DNA from: Chelativorans sp. ZYF759
Lineage (GTDB): Bacteria > Pseudomonadota > Alphaproteobacteria > Rhizobiales > Rhizobiaceae
Length of the DNA stretch: 64,000 nucleotides
NCBI RefSeq assembly: GCF_012911015.1
Contig: NZ_WVVV01000020.1
Location: forward strand, 737 to 64,736
Direction: 5' to 3'
Shown here piece by piece: positions 43,669-52,845 of this stretch (positions are counted from its first letter, which is position 1; the number at the start of each line of letters is the position of its first letter). The notes under the pieces are model-generated. The model did no database searches. It had not been told where the DNA came from and worked only from the letters and a program-made list of their open reading frames with translations. The position numbers and the translations under genes were made by a program.

Positions 43669-44172
43669 TCAGAGCTCCGAAAATGCGCCGGGATGGGTCA
43701 GGCGTCCTTTCTGCGGCGCTTCGCCCCAAGCCAGTGCCTGCAATGCCGGCCCCTGGTAGTCGCTTTCGAACTTCGACGCCCGATCATGCGTGTAGCCAAA
43801 GCGGCCATAATAGGCGGGGTCGCCCAGCACCACGCAGAGCCGCTCGCCGCGCTCCTCAAGCATGTGATGCGCGTTCTCCAGCAGCGACTTGCCGACACCG
43901 GAGCCTTGGCGATCGGGCGCCACCGCCATGGGGGCAAGTGCCAGCGCATCGAAGTGGTCGGGTTCAACCGCGATATCCAGTCGGGAAAAGGCGATATGGC
44001 CGACCAGTTCGCCCGCATTGGTGGCGACCAGTTCGAGCACCATGTCGCCATCTTCGCGCAGCTTTTCCACCAGCCGTGCCTCGGCGGGCCGCCCGAAGGC
44101 AGCCTCGACCAGCTTTGCGATCGCCAGATGGTCTTTGGATTCCGCTTCGCGGATCACCAGCCCCCGGATCAT
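43669..44172 (-). CDS. GNAT family N-acetyltransferase
   Basis: The 167-residue protein shows the GNAT acetyl-CoA loop as [24 protein letters not shown] (Q/R-x-x-G-x-G/A) and a later [15 protein letters not shown] segment resembling the YhbS subgroup. It starts inside the end of fmt with a four-base ATGA overlap, so translation is coupled to fmt. Substrate is unknown. Confidence 0.9.
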   Translation of the reverse strand: MIRGLVIREAESKDHLAIAKLVEAAFGRPAEARLVEKLREDGDMVLELVATNAGELVGHIAFSRLDIAVEPDHFDALALAPMAVAPDRQGSGVGKSLLENAHHMLEERGERLCVVLGDPAYYGRFGYTHDRASKFESDYQGPALQALAWGEAPQKGRLTHPGAFSEL

Positions 44173-45098
44173 GGAACGATCCTCTCGGGCCGCGCGCCGC
44201 GAAGAAATTCCTCGGCCGCCAGCGCCTTGCCGCCCGCCCGCTGCAATTGGGTAAGACGCACCGCGCTTTCGCCGCAGGCAACGGTCAGCTGGTCGTCGAG
44301 CAGGGTGCCGGGTGCGCCTTCGTCTTTGGTCACCGTGGCGCGCAACACCTTCACCCGCTCGGCCTTGTCACCGAACATCATCTCGCACCAAGCGCCGGGA
44401 AAGGGAGAAAGCCCGCGAATGTGATCGTGCACCTCGCGTGCTGGCCGCGACCAGTCGATGCGCGTCTCCGCCTTGGAGATCTTCGCGGCATAGGTTGCGC
44501 CTTCATCGAGCTGCGACGCGAGCGGCAGGTCGCCGGCCTCCAGTCTCGCAAGCGCATCGACCATCAGATCGGCACCTTTGGCCATGAGTGTGTCGTGAAG
44601 TTCCCCGGCGCTCGTCTGCGGATCGATCGCCACGCGGACTGTCATCGCCACCGGCCCGGTATCGAGACCAGCATCCATCTTCATCACCATGACACCGGTC
44701 TCCGCATCGCCCGCCATGATCGCCCGCTGGATCGGGGCCGCCCCGCGCCAGCGCGGCAGGAGCGAGGCGTGGAGATTGAAGGCCCCCAGCCGGGTGCCCT
44801 CAAGGATGGGTTGCGGCAGGATGAGCCCGTAGGCCACCACGACCGCGACATCGGCTCCAAGCGCCGAGAAGGCCTGTTGTTCCGCTTCGCCCTTCAATGA
44901 GGCAGGCGTGCGCACGGCGAGGCCCAGTTCCTCTGCAGCGCGGTGAACGGGCGAACGGGTGAGTTCCAGCCCACGCCGGCCGGCAGGCCGCGGCGGCTGG
45001 GAGTAGACGGTGACGATCTCGTGGCCAGCAAGATGGATCGCGCGCAAGGTCGCAGCCGCGAAGTCGGGTGTCCCCATGAAGATGATGCGTAGGCTCAT
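44169..45098 (-). CDS. fmt: Methionyl-tRNA formyltransferase
   Basis: Fmt formylates initiator Met-tRNA with 10-formyl-THF. The 309-residue protein has [14 protein letters not shown], then [20 protein letters not shown] with the catalytic His, [12 protein letters not shown], and a C-terminal tRNA-binding domain beginning near [20 protein letters not shown]. It is 78 bases downstream of def, the usual partner that removes the formyl group later. Confidence 0.97.
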   Translation of the reverse strand: MSLRIIFMGTPDFAAATLRAIHLAGHEIVTVYSQPPRPAGRRGLELTRSPVHRAAEELGLAVRTPASLKGEAEQQAFSALGADVAVVVAYGLILPQPILEGTRLGAFNLHASLLPRWRGAAPIQRAIMAGDAETGVMVMKMDAGLDTGPVAMTVRVAIDPQTSAGELHDTLMAKGADLMVDALARLEAGDLPLASQLDEGATYAAKISKAETRIDWSRPAREVHDHIRGLSPFPGAWCEMMFGDKAERVKVLRATVTKDEGAPGTLLDDQLTVACGESAVRLTQLQRAGGKALAAEEFLRGARPERIVP

Positions 45099-45176
45099 GC
45101 GCCCGTTTCAAACGGGTTTGTCAGCTTCACGTCAAGGCCGACCTGGCTTCGATGACGCCCAAAGCACGTCAGCGCC

Positions 45177-45695
45177 TCAGGCGGTGGCCTTTTCGCGTGC
45201 CAGCTTCTTGAAGCGGCGCACGACCATCTCGCGCTTGAGCCGGGAGATATGGTCGATGAAGAGTACCCCGTTGAGGTGGTCGATTTCGTGCTGCAGGCAG
45301 GTGGCGAGGAGCCCATCGGCCTGCATCTCATGGCTTTCGCCATCGAGGCCGACATAACGAACCGTTACCTCGGCCGGCCGCTGCACCTCGGCATAATAGT
45401 CCGGGATGGAAAGGCAGCCTTCCTCGTGGACGTTGGTGGCGTCGCCCGTGGCAACAATCTCCGGGTTGACGAAAACCTGCGGTGCCTTGGCATCCTCGTC
45501 CTTCGACACGTCCAGAACCAGCATGCGGATCGGCTCACCGACCTGGATCGCGGCAAGCCCGATGCCCGGCGCGTCATACATGGTCTCCAGCATGTCGTCG
45601 GCGAAGGCGCGCAACTGATCGTCGACACGCTCCAACGGCTTGGAGACCTGACGCAGTATGGGATCGGGAAGAATGATGAGGGGCCGGATCGTCAT
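45177..45695 (-). CDS. def: Peptide deformylase
   Basis: Def removes the N-formyl group from nascent proteins. The 172-residue protein has the three motifs: GIGLAAIQ (residues 44-51), EGCLS (92-96) and the metal-binding HEIDH (136-140). The ATG at 45695 ([16 protein letters not shown]) is the normal start. The open frame to 45752 adds an unsupported head. It heads the def-fmt-GNAT run and is divergent from rmuC. Confidence 0.97.
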   Translation of the reverse strand: MTIRPLIILPDPILRQVSKPLERVDDQLRAFADDMLETMYDAPGIGLAAIQVGEPIRMLVLDVSKDEDAKAPQVFVNPEIVATGDATNVHEEGCLSIPDYYAEVQRPAEVTVRYVGLDGESHEMQADGLLATCLQHEIDHLNGVLFIDHISRLKREMVVRRFKKLAREKATA

Positions 45696-45796
45696 GGCGC
45701 TCACGTAATCGGTCCCAATGCGGTCGTCAACATGGGCTGGGGAAGCGTTCACCTTTTGGTCTTATAACTCCAAGCCAAAATTGCTAGGCTGCGCAC

Positions 45797-47041
45797 ATGA
45801 ATGATCCCTCCGCCTTCCTGACTGTCCCCATCCTTCAGATCGGGGGCACCGGCTTCTCTCTGGGCGAAGTGCTGGCTGTCGCGCTGGCCTCGATGCTTGT
45901 TCTTTGCGTCCTTCTGGTGTGGCTCGCTGCGCGCGCCGCCACCTCAAGGCGCCAGGCGGCGGAGGAATCAGTGCGTCTTGCCCGCGAGGCGGAGGCACGC
46001 ATGGCCGAGATCACGCGTGCTCAGGCGGAGATGCAGGGCCGCATGGGAACGATGGCGGAGATCTTTTCCACCCGCCAGGCAGAACTCAACAAGGCCATCG
46101 GCGAGCGCCTCGACGGCATGACCTCGCGCCTCGGTCACTCGATCACCGAGCAGACCAGATCGACCCACGAGAATCTGGCGAAGCTGCAGGAGCGGCTTGC
46201 CGTCATCGACACCGCCCAGAACAATATCCAGCCGCTCGCCGGGCAGGTGGTTCAGCTTCAGCACATCCTCTCCAACAAGCAGACGCGCGGCGCGTTCGGC
46301 CAGTCGCGGATGGAGGCGATCGTGGCCGATGGCCTTCCGATGGGCGGCTACACCTTCCAGGCAACGCTGTCGAACGGCACCCGGCCGGACTGTGTGGTGA
46401 AGATGCCCAATGACACGCCGGACCTGGTCATCGATGCGAAATTTCCGCTTGAAGCGTGGAACGCGATCCGAGCCGCCGGGGAGGCGGAAGGCGGAGATGC
46501 CGCGACGCGTGCGGCGGCCTCCTTCCGCCGCGACGTCGAGGTCCACATCAAGGTGATTGCCGAGAAATACCTTATCCCCGGCGAGACGCAGGACGTTGCC
46601 TTCATGTTCGTGCCGTCGGAATCGATCTTCGCCGAGATTCACGAGAATTTCGAGGGCCTGATCCATCGCGCCCACCGTGCCCGCATCGTCATCGTCTCGC
46701 CATCGCTACTCATGCTGTCGATCCAGGTCATCCAGTCTGTCTTGAAGGACGCCCGCATGCGCGAGCAGGCCCATCTCATCCAGCATGAGGTCATCCGGCT
46801 GATGGAGGATGTGAACCGCCTCGATGATCGTGTCCGCAAGCTGCAGGGCCATTTCCTTCAGACCGGCAAGGACATCGACCAGATTCTCACCTCGACGGAA
46901 AAGATCACCCGGCGGGGTCAGAAGATCGAAGCGCTGGAACTGGGATCAGCCGAAGCCGCGTTGCCGGAGGACGCCGACCAGACACGCGCCGCGGCCTCCA
47001 CCACAGGCAAGCTGCGGCTGCGCGTTATCGATGACGAGTGA
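45797..47041 (+). CDS. rmuC: DNA recombination protein RmuC
   Basis: The 414-residue protein starts with a hydrophobic helix (FSLGEVLAVALASMLVLCVLLVWLAARAA). A coiled coil follows (about 50-150), then the RmuC nuclease-like domain with RGAFGQSRMEAIVADGLPMG, DLVIDAKFPLEAW and VAFMFVPSESIFAEI. RmuC limits inversions between short repeats and is probably a PD-(D/E)xK-like nuclease. Divergent from def, with 101 bases between their starts. Confidence 0.93.
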   Translation: MNDPSAFLTVPILQIGGTGFSLGEVLAVALASMLVLCVLLVWLAARAATSRRQAAEESVRLAREAEARMAEITRAQAEMQGRMGTMAEIFSTRQAELNKAIGERLDGMTSRLGHSITEQTRSTHENLAKLQERLAVIDTAQNNIQPLAGQVVQLQHILSNKQTRGAFGQSRMEAIVADGLPMGGYTFQATLSNGTRPDCVVKMPNDTPDLVIDAKFPLEAWNAIRAAGEAEGGDAATRAAASFRRDVEVHIKVIAEKYLIPGETQDVAFMFVPSESIFAEIHENFEGLIHRAHRARIVIVSPSLLMLSIQVIQSVLKDARMREQAHLIQHEVIRLMEDVNRLDDRVRKLQGHFLQTGKDIDQILTSTEKITRRGQKIEALELGSAEAALPEDADQTRAAASTTGKLRLRVIDDE

Positions 47042-47117
47042 CCAATTGCCTCCATGCCCGCCTCTCGCCATGATTGACGTTATGTCGGTGGGAAAACTCT
47101 CCCTGTTTCGGATTCGC

Positions 47118-47621
47118 ATGAACCAGCCGCTACCCCGCCCGATCCGCCGCACCGCGGTCCTCGCCACTCTCATGACCTGTCTCTTGGCTCTAGCCTCCTG
47201 CCAGTCGATCTTCGCCGGGATAGGTGGTCCGTCCGGCACCGTCGCCAGTGCACAGGCGGCCGCGTCAGTGGCCGAGATCCGCGCCGCCAACGGATTGCCG
47301 CCCTTGCGACCGGACCGGGACCTGGAGCGTGCGGCCCTTGCTCAGGCCTCGAACATGGCTTCCGCCGGCCGCATGGCGCACAACACCGGCACACGCCGCG
47401 ATTTCCCGAGCCGCATGCGGGCCGGCGGCATCCGTGGCACCGCGGCGGAAAACATCGCCCATGGCCGTTTCGACACAGGTCGTGTCATCAATGTCTGGAT
47501 GAATTCGGCCGGTCACCGCCGCAACATGCTCGACGAGCGTTTCTCCCGTTTCGGGCTCGCCTATGTGCTGGATCCGGGGGATGGGGGGCGGCGTTATTGG
47601 GCCATGGTGTTGAGTGAATAG
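47118..47621 (+). CDS. CAP-domain (SCP/PR1-like) lipoprotein
   Basis: The 167-residue protein begins with a lipoprotein signal (MNQPLPRPIRRTAVLATLMT followed by CLLALASC, lipobox LASC). The CAP domain then shows EIRAANGLPPLRPDRDLERAAL, AQASNMASAGRMAHN with the conserved His, GTAAENIAHG and WMNSAGHRRNMLDERFSRFG. CAP proteins are secreted and their bacterial role is poorly known. The ATGs at 47070 and 47082 are alternative starts. It lies 77 bases after rmuC. Confidence 0.9.
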   Translation: MNQPLPRPIRRTAVLATLMTCLLALASCQSIFAGIGGPSGTVASAQAAASVAEIRAANGLPPLRPDRDLERAALAQASNMASAGRMAHNTGTRRDFPSRMRAGGIRGTAAENIAHGRFDTGRVINVWMNSAGHRRNMLDERFSRFGLAYVLDPGDGGRRYWAMVLSE

Positions 47622-47623
47622 GC

Positions 47624-48610
47624 CTACACCTCGACCCAGCCGCCGGCTTCGCCTGCATCGTAGATGGCGTCGATGGCGCGCTGGTTCTTCACCGATTCCT
47701 CCAGCGTGAAGACGGGCGAGAATTCTCCCTCGGCCGCGCGGGCGAAGGCCTCGACCTGCATGCGATACTGACTGGCACCGGGAAAGCGCAAGCTCCGCGT
47801 CTCGCCACGCTTCTGGTCGTGCAAATCGATGCGATGATGGTCGTAGAGCCCCGCGTTGAAGGGCGATGCGACCTCGATGAACCCTTCGTCGCCATGGAAG
47901 ACCATGGCCTGGCGCGCCGCCATCTGGGTCGATACGTAGAAGGAGAGTTCGAATTCATCGAAATCGGCCTTCACGCTGGCATAGATGTCGGTGCCGAATG
48001 CGGGATCGCGTTCCACGCTCGCCTGCATGCGCACAGGCTCGCCGCCGGTCGCAAGCCGCGTCGTGACGATCGGATAGACCCCGATATCCGGCAGCGCCCC
48101 GCCGCCCAGTTCCGGACGGTTGCGCATGTTGGCAGGGTCGACATTGTGATAGCTGAACGCGCCCTGCACATGGCGAAGCCGGCCGATCGCGCCATCGGCG
48201 ATGAGCTCGCGCACCTTGTGCCACTGGGGATGGTAGAAGACCATGAAGGCTTCCGAGACCACGACGCCGTTGCGGTCCCGCGCGTCGATCACGGCGTCGA
48301 TCTCGTCGGCCGTCATCGCCAGCGGCTTTTCGACCAGGACGTGCTTGCCCGCGTCAGCCGCCTTGATCGCCCATTCCACGTGCTGGGCCGTCGGCAGCGG
48401 TATGTAAACGCCATCGATCGTGTCGGAAGCCAGCATGTCCTCGTAGGAACCGAAGGCGTGGGCCGCATTGACCCGCCGCGCCAGTGCGGCAGCCCGCTTC
48501 TCGTCGCGGCTGGCGATCGCCGCCACGACGCCATTGTCGGAATCCAGAATGGCCGGAATCACGTGCTCGCGCGCGATCCTGGCTGTCGACAGTATGCCCC
48601 AGCGAAACAT
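47624..48610 (-). CDS. Gfo/Idh/MocA family oxidoreductase
   Basis: The 328-residue protein has the family's [20 protein letters not shown] with the catalytic Lys, and [22 protein letters not shown]-terminal domain begins [25 protein letters not shown], where Asp and a later residue act as the usual acid/base pair. It follows edd by 18 bases and so probably belongs to the zwf-pgl-edd operon. It may oxidise a sugar or sugar-like acid that feeds the pathway, such as glucose or an aldose. Substrate is unknown. Confidence 0.88.
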   Translation of the reverse strand: MFRWGILSTARIAREHVIPAILDSDNGVVAAIASRDEKRAAALARRVNAAHAFGSYEDMLASDTIDGVYIPLPTAQHVEWAIKAADAGKHVLVEKPLAMTADEIDAVIDARDRNGVVVSEAFMVFYHPQWHKVRELIADGAIGRLRHVQGAFSYHNVDPANMRNRPELGGGALPDIGVYPIVTTRLATGGEPVRMQASVERDPAFGTDIYASVKADFDEFELSFYVSTQMAARQAMVFHGDEGFIEVASPFNAGLYDHHRIDLHDQKRGETRSLRFPGASQYRMQVEAFARAAEGEFSPVFTLEESVKNQRAIDAIYDAGEAGGWVEV

Positions 48611-48628
48611 TGCATCCTCCCCCCATTC

Positions 48629-50437
48629 TCAAAAGACTGCCGCGCCGGCACCGGCCCGGCCCGCCATGCGGCGAAATCCCTCGAAGAGCTCACGCCCCAT
48701 GCCGAAACCATTGGCCGAAAGATCCGGCGCAACCACCCTTCGCGCCGAAAACTCCGCTGCATCCACAAGCGCCTCCAGCACGCCTGTCTCCGGATCGAGC
48801 CGGACCAGGTCGCCGTCCCTGAGCTTGCCGATCGGTCCGCCATCGAGCGCCTCCGGCGTCACGTGGATCGCCGCCGGCACCTTGCCGGAAGCGCCGGACA
48901 TGCGCCCGTCGGTCACCAGCGCGACCTTGTGGCCGCGATCCTGCAGGATGCCGAGCACGGTGGTCAGTCTATGCAGCTCAGGCATGCCGTTGGCCTTCGG
49001 ACCCTGATAGCGCACCACCGCGATCATGTCGCCAGTCAGTTCGCCCGCCTTGAAGGCGGCATTCAGCTCTTCCTGGTCGTGGAAGATCCGGGCAGGCGCC
49101 TCGATCACCCTGTTTTCGGGTTTCACCGCCGAGACCTTGACGATGGCGCTGCCCAGATTGCCGGCGAGCAGCCGGATACCGCCATTGGGCTGGAAAGCCT
49201 TGGGGTAGGGCGCCAGCACCTTCTCGTCGCCGCTGTGGGCAGGTGCCGGCCGCCGCGCCACCGTCCCGTCCTCGGCGAGATGGGCCTCGACCGTATAGTT
49301 CCTCAGCCCCTCGCCCCAGATCGTGCGGACATCCTCATGCAGGAGACCGGCGTCGAGCAGTTCGCGGATCAGGAAGCCCATGCCGCCGGCGGCGTTGAAA
49401 TGGTTCACGTCGGCAAGCCCGTTCGGATAGACCCGGGCCAGGAGCGGTACGTGATCGGAGATGTCGGAGATATCCTGCCACGTGATCGCGATACCCGCCG
49501 CCGCCGCCATGGCGATCAGGTGGATCGTGTGATTGGTCGAACCACCCGTTGCGTTCAGACCAACGATCCCGTTGACGATGGAGCGTTCGTCGATCATCCG
49601 GCCAGCTGGCGTGTATTCGTTGCCGAGCTGCGTGATCGACAGCGCCCGCTTCACGGCCTCCCGGGTCAGCGCCTCCCGCAGCGGCGTGTTCGGATTGACA
49701 AAGGAGGCGCCGGGCGCGTGCAGGCCCATGATCTCCATCAGCATCTGGTTGGAATTGGCCGTGCCGTAGAAGGTGCAGGTGCCCGGCCCGTGATAGGACT
49801 TGGATTCCGCCTCCAGCAGTTCGGCCCGGCCGACCTTGCCTTCGGCAAAGAGCTGGCGGATTCGGGCCTTCTCGTCATTGGGCAGACCGGTGGTCATCGG
49901 CCCGGCGGGAATGAAGATCGCCGGCAGATGCCCGAAGGTGAGAGCGGCGATGGTGAGCCCCGGCACGATCTTGTCGCAGATGCCGAGATAGACGGCGGCG
50001 TCGAACATGTTGTGCGAAAGGCCGATCGCCGCCGCCATGGCGATCACGTCGCGCGAGAAAAGCGACAACTCCATGCCCGGCCGTCCCTGCGTGACGCCAT
50101 CGCACATGGCCGGTACGCCGCCGGCCACCTGCGCCACGCCGCCGGCGTCGCGAGCCGCTTCCTTGATGAGCGCGGGAAACGTCTCGTAGGGCTGATGTGC
50201 CGACAACATGTCGTTGTAGGCCGTCACGATGCCGAGATTGGGCACGATGTCGCCGGAAAGGGCCGCCTTGTCGCCCGGACCACAGGCGGCGAAGCCATGC
50301 GCGAGGTTGCCGCAGGACAAGACCCCGCGCCGCGGCCCCTGGTCCGCCGCGGCATCTATCCGTGCCAGATAGGCTTCGCGCTGGGGCCCCGAGCGCTCGC
50401 GGATGCGCTTCGTGATGGCTTCGATTTCGCGTCTCAT
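48629..50437 (-). CDS. edd: Phosphogluconate dehydratase
   Basis: Edd converts 6-phosphogluconate to 2-keto-3-deoxy-6-phosphogluconate. The 602-residue protein is of the ILVD/EDD iron-sulfur type, with [39 protein letters not shown] with a cluster cysteine, [17 protein letters not shown], and [19 protein letters not shown]. Its length is the expected one. It starts 18 bases after pgl ends. The aldolase gene eda is not in the window. Confidence 0.96.
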   Translation of the reverse strand: MRREIEAITKRIRERSGPQREAYLARIDAAADQGPRRGVLSCGNLAHGFAACGPGDKAALSGDIVPNLGIVTAYNDMLSAHQPYETFPALIKEAARDAGGVAQVAGGVPAMCDGVTQGRPGMELSLFSRDVIAMAAAIGLSHNMFDAAVYLGICDKIVPGLTIAALTFGHLPAIFIPAGPMTTGLPNDEKARIRQLFAEGKVGRAELLEAESKSYHGPGTCTFYGTANSNQMLMEIMGLHAPGASFVNPNTPLREALTREAVKRALSITQLGNEYTPAGRMIDERSIVNGIVGLNATGGSTNHTIHLIAMAAAAGIAITWQDISDISDHVPLLARVYPNGLADVNHFNAAGGMGFLIRELLDAGLLHEDVRTIWGEGLRNYTVEAHLAEDGTVARRPAPAHSGDEKVLAPYPKAFQPNGGIRLLAGNLGSAIVKVSAVKPENRVIEAPARIFHDQEELNAAFKAGELTGDMIAVVRYQGPKANGMPELHRLTTVLGILQDRGHKVALVTDGRMSGASGKVPAAIHVTPEALDGGPIGKLRDGDLVRLDPETGVLEALVDAAEFSARRVVAPDLSANGFGMGRELFEGFRRMAGRAGAGAAVF

Positions 50438-50455
50438 CTCGGCTCCTTGTTCGAT

Positions 50456-51169
50456 TCAGGCCGCGTGAAAGATATGGAGGGGACCCACCGCGTGGTCGAG
50501 AACCGCGCGGATCGGCAGTTCGCGGGCTGTGGCGCCGGCGAGCGCGCGGTCGAGCACGCGCTGCTTTTCGGCGCCCTCGATATGCAGCGCCAGGAACCGC
50601 GCCTGGACGATCACCGGCAGGGTCAGGGTCAGCCGCGGTTCGCCCGCCGATTCGGCATGGACCGGCAGGACCGGAACGGGGCAGGTCGGGTCGGTCAGGA
50701 GATCGAAGCCCTCGGCATCAGCGAAGAAAGAGGCTGTATGCCCGTCTGTACCCATGCCCAGCACGACGACGTCGAAGGGGGTCGGCAGCCTGGCGATATC
50801 CCGCAGCGCTTCCTGGGCGGCCTGCTCGACGCGATGTCCCTCGCGCCACAGCCCCGTGAAACGTGCCACCGACGGCCGGCCCTGAAGCAGGTGTCGGCGC
50901 ACCAACGCCTCGTTGGAGCGCTCATGCCCCGGCGGGACGAAACGCTCGTCGACGAGCGTGACGGTGACCTTTGCCCAGTCGAGCTCCTTTTCCGAAAGCG
51001 CCTGGAAAAAGCGCACAGGCGTCGTGCCGCCGGATACGGCGAGCGTGGCGTGGTCCCGCGCGACGATGGCCTTCCGAAGCTCGTCCGCGACGGTGTCGCC
51101 CAGCGCCGCGGCAAGATCGTTACGCGACGAGAATTCGTGCCGTTCGATCCGCTTGCTGGTTTCAGTCAT
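50456..51169 (-). CDS. pgl: 6-phosphogluconolactonase
   Basis: The 237-residue protein (SOL/DevB type) hydrolyses 6-phosphogluconolactone. Its motifs are AVSGGTTPVRFFQAL, VTVTLVDERFVPPGHERSNE and LGMGTDGHTASFFADAE, all characteristic. It lies between zwf (6 bases away) and edd (18 bases away). Confidence 0.96.
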   Translation of the reverse strand: MTETSKRIERHEFSSRNDLAAALGDTVADELRKAIVARDHATLAVSGGTTPVRFFQALSEKELDWAKVTVTLVDERFVPPGHERSNEALVRRHLLQGRPSVARFTGLWREGHRVEQAAQEALRDIARLPTPFDVVVLGMGTDGHTASFFADAEGFDLLTDPTCPVPVLPVHAESAGEPRLTLTLPVIVQARFLALHIEGAEKQRVLDRALAGATARELPIRAVLDHAVGPLHIFHAA

Positions 51170-51175
51170 CTCGCC

Positions 51176-52648
51176 CTAACCGTTCTCGTGCCATGTCCGG
51201 CCGTCACGCTCAATCAGCGCGATGGCCGCTGACGGTCCCCATGTGCCTGCCGTATAGCCTTGCACCTTCTGGCCGTTTTCTTCCCATGCGGCCAGGATCG
51301 GGTCGATCCACTGCCATGCGGCTTCCACTTCGTCACGGCGCATGAACAGGGTCTGGTTGCCACGGATGACATCCATGATCAGGCGCTCATAGGCATCCGG
51401 GTTGCGCACGTCGAAGGACTGAGCAAAACTCATGTCGAGCGGCACGTGCCTGAGCCGCATGCCGCCGGGACCTGGATCCTTTATCATGATCCACTGCTTA
51501 ACGCCCTCGTCCGGCTGAAGGCGGATGACCAACTGGTTGGCGACGACCGGACCCGCGGCCTCACCGAAAATGGAATGGGGGATCGGCTTGAAGGAAATGA
51601 CGATCTCGGAGACGCGCTCAGACAGTCTTTTGCCTGTCCGCAGATAGAAAGGTACGCCCGCCCAACGCCAGTTTGCGATCTCGGCCTTGATGGCGACGAA
51701 GGTCTCCGTGTCGCTGGTGGCGCTTTCGAGGTCTTCGAGATAGCCCTTCACCGCGCCACCGGCCGACGCGCCGGCCCTGTACTGGCCGCGTACCGTTGAC
51801 TTGCCGGCCTGGCCGTTCGTGACGGGCTTCAGCGCCTTCAGGACCTTGAGCTTTTCGTCGCGCACGCCATCGGCATCGAGCGAGAAGGGGGCCTCCATGG
51901 CGACGAGGCAGAGGAGTTGCAGGATGTGGTTCTGCACCATGTCGCGAAGCGCACCGGCCTTGTCGTAATAGCCGGCACGCCCCTCCAGACCGACGGTCTC
52001 GGCAACGGTGATCTGTACATGGTCGATATGCGCGGAGTTCCACAGCGGCTCGTAGAGCGCGTTGGCAAACCGAAGCGCCATGAGGTTCTGGACGGTTTCC
52101 TTGCCGAGATAGTGGTCAATGCGAAAGGTCTGGTCTTCCGAAAAGACCGCTCCGATCTCGTCATTCAACACGCGCGCCGAGGCGAGGCTCCTGCCGATCG
52201 GCTTTTCTACCACGATACGCGCCTTCTCGTTCACCAGTCCGTGGCCGGAGAGGTTCTTGGCGATATCACCAAAAAGGGCAGGGCCCACGGCAAGGTAGTA
52301 GGCGCGGATGCGGTTCTCGCCGTCGATTTCCTCTTTCAGCCGGTCAAAACCCTCGCCCGCCTGGGCATCCACCTGCACGTAGGAAATCCTCTCGAGAAAG
52401 CGCTTCAGTTCCGCCTGATCGATCTCGCTCGGCTTCACGTGGTCGGAGATCGCGCGGGCTGCGAAGTCGCGATATTCATCGGAGGAATGGGAAGTGCGCG
52501 AGGCACCAATGATGCGGGTCGGTTCCGAGAACTGCCCCGCACGCTGCCGCTGGTAGAGGGCGGGCAGGAGCTTGCGCTCAGCAAGGTCGCCCGTGGCACC
52601 GAAAATGACGAAGTCGAACGGATCGACCGGGATGATCTGGCTGGTCAT
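51176..52648 (-). CDS. zwf: Glucose-6-phosphate dehydrogenase
   Basis: Zwf oxidises glucose 6-phosphate with NADP (or NAD). The 490-residue protein has the cofactor loop GATGDLA (residues 17-23) and the active-site RIDHYLGKE (176-184), then the C-terminal TWGPSAAIALIERDGRTWH. It is the first gene of zwf-pgl-edd-Gfo/Idh, giving the upper Entner-Doudoroff route, usual for sugar use in this order. The operator-like site at 52694 lies 46 bases before the start. Confidence 0.97.
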   Translation of the reverse strand: MTSQIIPVDPFDFVIFGATGDLAERKLLPALYQRQRAGQFSEPTRIIGASRTSHSSDEYRDFAARAISDHVKPSEIDQAELKRFLERISYVQVDAQAGEGFDRLKEEIDGENRIRAYYLAVGPALFGDIAKNLSGHGLVNEKARIVVEKPIGRSLASARVLNDEIGAVFSEDQTFRIDHYLGKETVQNLMALRFANALYEPLWNSAHIDHVQITVAETVGLEGRAGYYDKAGALRDMVQNHILQLLCLVAMEAPFSLDADGVRDEKLKVLKALKPVTNGQAGKSTVRGQYRAGASAGGAVKGYLEDLESATSDTETFVAIKAEIANWRWAGVPFYLRTGKRLSERVSEIVISFKPIPHSIFGEAAGPVVANQLVIRLQPDEGVKQWIMIKDPGPGGMRLRHVPLDMSFAQSFDVRNPDAYERLIMDVIRGNQTLFMRRDEVEAAWQWIDPILAAWEENGQKVQGYTAGTWGPSAAIALIERDGRTWHENG

Positions 52649-52693
52649 GAGTGCTTGTGTCCACGCGTCCCTGATGATGGACAGGGATATAGT

Positions 52694-52706
52694 CTAATCG
52701 ATTTAA
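52694..52706 (-). promoter_or_regulatory. Operator-like site upstream of zwf, identical to that at 1171
   Basis: Reading toward zwf, the minus strand is TTAAATCGATTAG, the exact 13 bases found at 1171-1183. The match extends outward to CTGGCC separated by three variable bases. It sits within the 197-base zwf / aldehyde dehydrogenase gap, closer to zwf. I see nothing else in the gap except the aldehyde dehydrogenase start region. Confidence 0.6.
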
Positions 52707-52845
52707 AATGGCCAGTCCGAATGGGCCTCGGGGCGAGCCTTGACAGGCGGACAGGGCGCTGGTTTGTCGAATGTGAAGCCACAAGATGACGTTGTGAAGA
52801 CCGTCGCCGCCAAAGCGGCGCCAGGTCGCGAAAAGCCGGAGCCAA

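Noticed and set aside
47819-51232. 1137-residue open frame on the plus strand
   Set aside because: It is antisense to the oxidoreductase, edd and pgl genes, has no family motif and is rich in Arg, Gly and His. High-GC codon use leaves such antisense frames open.
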